64,000 nucleotides of DNA from Apostichopus japonicus. Its lineage: Eukaryota; Echinodermata; Holothuroidea; Aspidochirotida; Stichopodidae. Positions within the stretch are counted from its first letter, which is position 1. Every line of letters begins with the position of its first letter. Below are positions 61,788 to 64,000 of the stretch, piece by piece. Where the stretch lies: NCBI RefSeq assembly GCF_037975245.1, contig NC_092573.1, positions 924,001-988,000 on the forward strand, in the 5' to 3' direction. The translations under genes were made by a program, and so were the position numbers. Under the pieces are notes generated by a model. The model searched no databases and was not told the origin of the DNA. It saw only the letters and a program-made list of their open reading frames with translations.

Positions 61788-64000
61788 GAGAAGGGAAGAG
61801 CTTGTAGGCTGAATTTTAAATTAAAAATGTTTGGACTTTCATAAAATATGAGATTTATACGTTTCTTTGTGGACTTTATCAGTTACCGAGTGTTATTTAG
61901 ACGGATTTTATTTAGACGGATTATTTAGAAGGATTTCCTTCCATAGTTAACTTTTTATTCTGAATATGGATATATATATATACATATATTTATACCTTAG
62001 GATGCTACTGCAAATGAAAGTTACAAGGGTCTTTCTTCGTTCAGCATAAATATGAGAGATTATGACTCCAAGAATATTACTCAAGTAGTTAGCTGTTAGT
62101 TCACTCGTTGCCATGGTTTTCTTACATTTTAATTTGTTTAGTTTTAGCTGCCCTGAATGATTTGGTACCACAGAGGTATTATAATTGTAAGCACAAAGAT
62201 GGGCTGTGTTCTCAATTCAGGGATTTAATTGTGTTGGCTTTATGCAGATATGTAAGATAGCATTTTTATATGAATATTTACATGTACATTACTGCTGAAA
62301 AATCAATACCTGAATTTGTAGCTTGTCGTTTGATAACAAGAATATAAACTACAGGAAATAGTGATCCACATGAGCGAGAGAGAGATCTAACTAGATTGAC
62401 GGTTATTCTTATTGATGAATCCATGATGCCGTGGGAAAGACAAGTATCACCTCTTTGAGATGGTTTACTCCACTATTAGTACGAGCAATTTCCCAATTTA
62501 ATCATATCACACTCGTGGTGTGCATTGAACTCCTTACGTTGCTTTGCATGGCATTTATGCAATGTGAGTTTTATTAAATTTTTGAGTTCTAAATCATTTT
62601 CTAGTTTGAAATGATTAATTGATAAAAATTATTCATGTTTTGCAGTTGAAATATTTCCTATTACTCTCACACATCTCAGCATCTTGAACTCATTGCTATA
62701 TCATATCCCACTTTGTGCAATGCTTAGAAGGTTTCAAATATACCAAGTATTACATGATTTTGAAATTCATGTCCTTGCTTCCCTGTGTCCTTGCATCAGG
62801 TTGTCTCTTGAGAGAAAGTCATCTTTATCTCCCATCTTTTATTGGTTTCAATAAATTGTTGGTTACCAAAAGCTGTAACTTCTAAAACGTGTAATTATTT
62901 CAACGATTCGGATACGAACAAGTTCTCAGACACTAGTGGTTAGGATTGAATAGAATAAGTTCTTGCTAATTAAAGCTTTTCTTCAATTTTTTGGACAAAT
63001 TTTGGAGATAGTGCCTTGTTTAATTTATTGCAATCTTATTTTTTAGTAACATTTGGTAGGTTTTTGTAAAAAACATGAGAAGTTGAATTATCTTTGTAGA
63101 TACAGATATGATCGGACCAGTGATATGTACAATCCACGAAAGAAAGCTTTTCTGATATAGAAACAAAGAAAGCTAAGATGAGAAAAATTTTAATTTATTG
63201 CTTTAGAAAAAACAATTAACAGTGCTGACTCAAGGAAGAATGAATACAAACAATTACCAATTATTAAATCTTATATTAAGACAATCCAAATATTTAAAAC
63301 CTTTATTCACCTGATATTTTTTAACTATATCACACCCTCACCCATCAAAGAAATACAATGCCATCAGCCATTTTAAGCCGCATTGACAGTTATTGAATTG
63401 TAGCATATATTTAAAAAAAAAAGAAAAAAAGAAGCTCCCTACAATAGATTTTCATTTCTGAAGGAAAAACTATTTAGCGTTATGAAAACTGAGATAGTTC
63501 TGTAGCCATTTCCACAAAAAATATGGCTCAAAAGCAACAACTTTTTCTCATTTTGATCAAATCTAATATGTTTGATGATATATTAAGTATTAAAATCAAC
63601 AGAAAACTGGGGAATTGTAAACAAATTGATATATATATATTGTAAAGACATTTCAGGACAAATTACCACAGGAATTAAAACCCTCTACCTAGACCTGTAT
63701 TCTGGTTGGCATTCCTTTCTAGCCAAAATATTCTTAGTTCTTTCAAAGTGTGAAATAATGGTCAAATTACCAACAACCACCAAACTTCTCTGTATAAAAT
63801 GCAAGTAACACTTCAGAGAGAATTGAGCCCTTCCATCTTAGTTTTAATTAGATGTAAAACATTTGTTTCACAATGTCAAATGAAAGAAATCTTTCAACTA
63901 AAATAAGCTTTAAGGGAAATCAATGTAAACGTGAACAAATTTATACATTTTTTAGGTACTGTTTTGATAGTAGTTTGCTCAATTAATACATGGAAAAAAA
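61788..64000. other. IDH3A 3' UTR and flanking DNA
   Basis: AT-rich sequence without conserved coding potential. Part is 3' UTR. Nothing else recognisable was seen up to the window edge. Confidence 0.5.
62850..62855 (+). promoter_or_regulatory. candidate poly(A) signal of IDH3A
   Basis: AATAAA about 1.06 kb after the IDH3A stop, followed by a GT-rich stretch (TTGTTGGTTACC). Cleavage cannot be placed from sequence alone. Confidence 0.3.

Overview
This is genomic DNA from an invertebrate deuterostome, most likely an echinoderm; a sea cucumber or sea urchin fits best. The signs are AT-rich sequence, small coding exons (about 30-320 bp) in roughly 0.2-5 kb introns with GT..AG borders, frequent TAGGCCTA-type words, many non-autonomous hAT-like elements and tRNA-derived SINEs. 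The class is inferred from sequence style, not proven. Nothing here is bacterial: there are no operons, ribosome binding sites or CRISPR arrays, and almost every long open frame is an exon with read-through into an intron, or a tandem repeat.

Four conserved animal genes were reconstructed exon by exon with consistent reading phases. (1) Minus strand, from the left edge to about 17.4 kb (possibly an untranslated first exon near 18.7 kb): the N-terminal two thirds of SCAPER, 19 coding exons and about 991 residues; the C-terminal part lies beyond position 1. (2) Plus strand, 20.4-35.0 kb: a TM6SF1/TM6SF2-type multipass ER membrane protein, 8 exons, 382 residues, ending in a dilysine KKQR tail. 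(3) Plus strand, 44.2-49.2 kb: PRRC1, 7 exons, 353 residues. (4) Plus strand, 54.3-61.8 kb: IDH3A, the catalytic alpha subunit of mitochondrial NAD-dependent isocitrate dehydrogenase, 11 coding exons, 359 residues, including two small exons that give a plausible mitochondrial presequence.

The genes do not form one pathway. SCAPER and the TM6SF gene are head to head. SCAPER, TM6SF1 and IDH3A all map to human 15q24-q25, so the neighbourhood looks like retained ancient linkage, with PRRC1 (human chromosome 5) between them here.

Between exons lie well-bounded mobile elements: a 563-bp hAT element with 8-bp target duplications; a 704-bp element with 8-bp duplications; a 1006-bp hAT element inserted in a SINE; a 1.1-kb foldback element; a head-to-head SINE pair; and a 265-bp element with 9-bp duplications that carries telomere-like TAACCC repeats inside the first IDH3A intron. 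There are also many minisatellites, including one in a TM6SF intron whose units repeat the splice-acceptor region of the next exon. The most interesting coding observation is a pair of tandem, phase-matched, homologous exons in SCAPER (SLVWEVRKS and SLAWEVRKS), which could be alternative cassettes.
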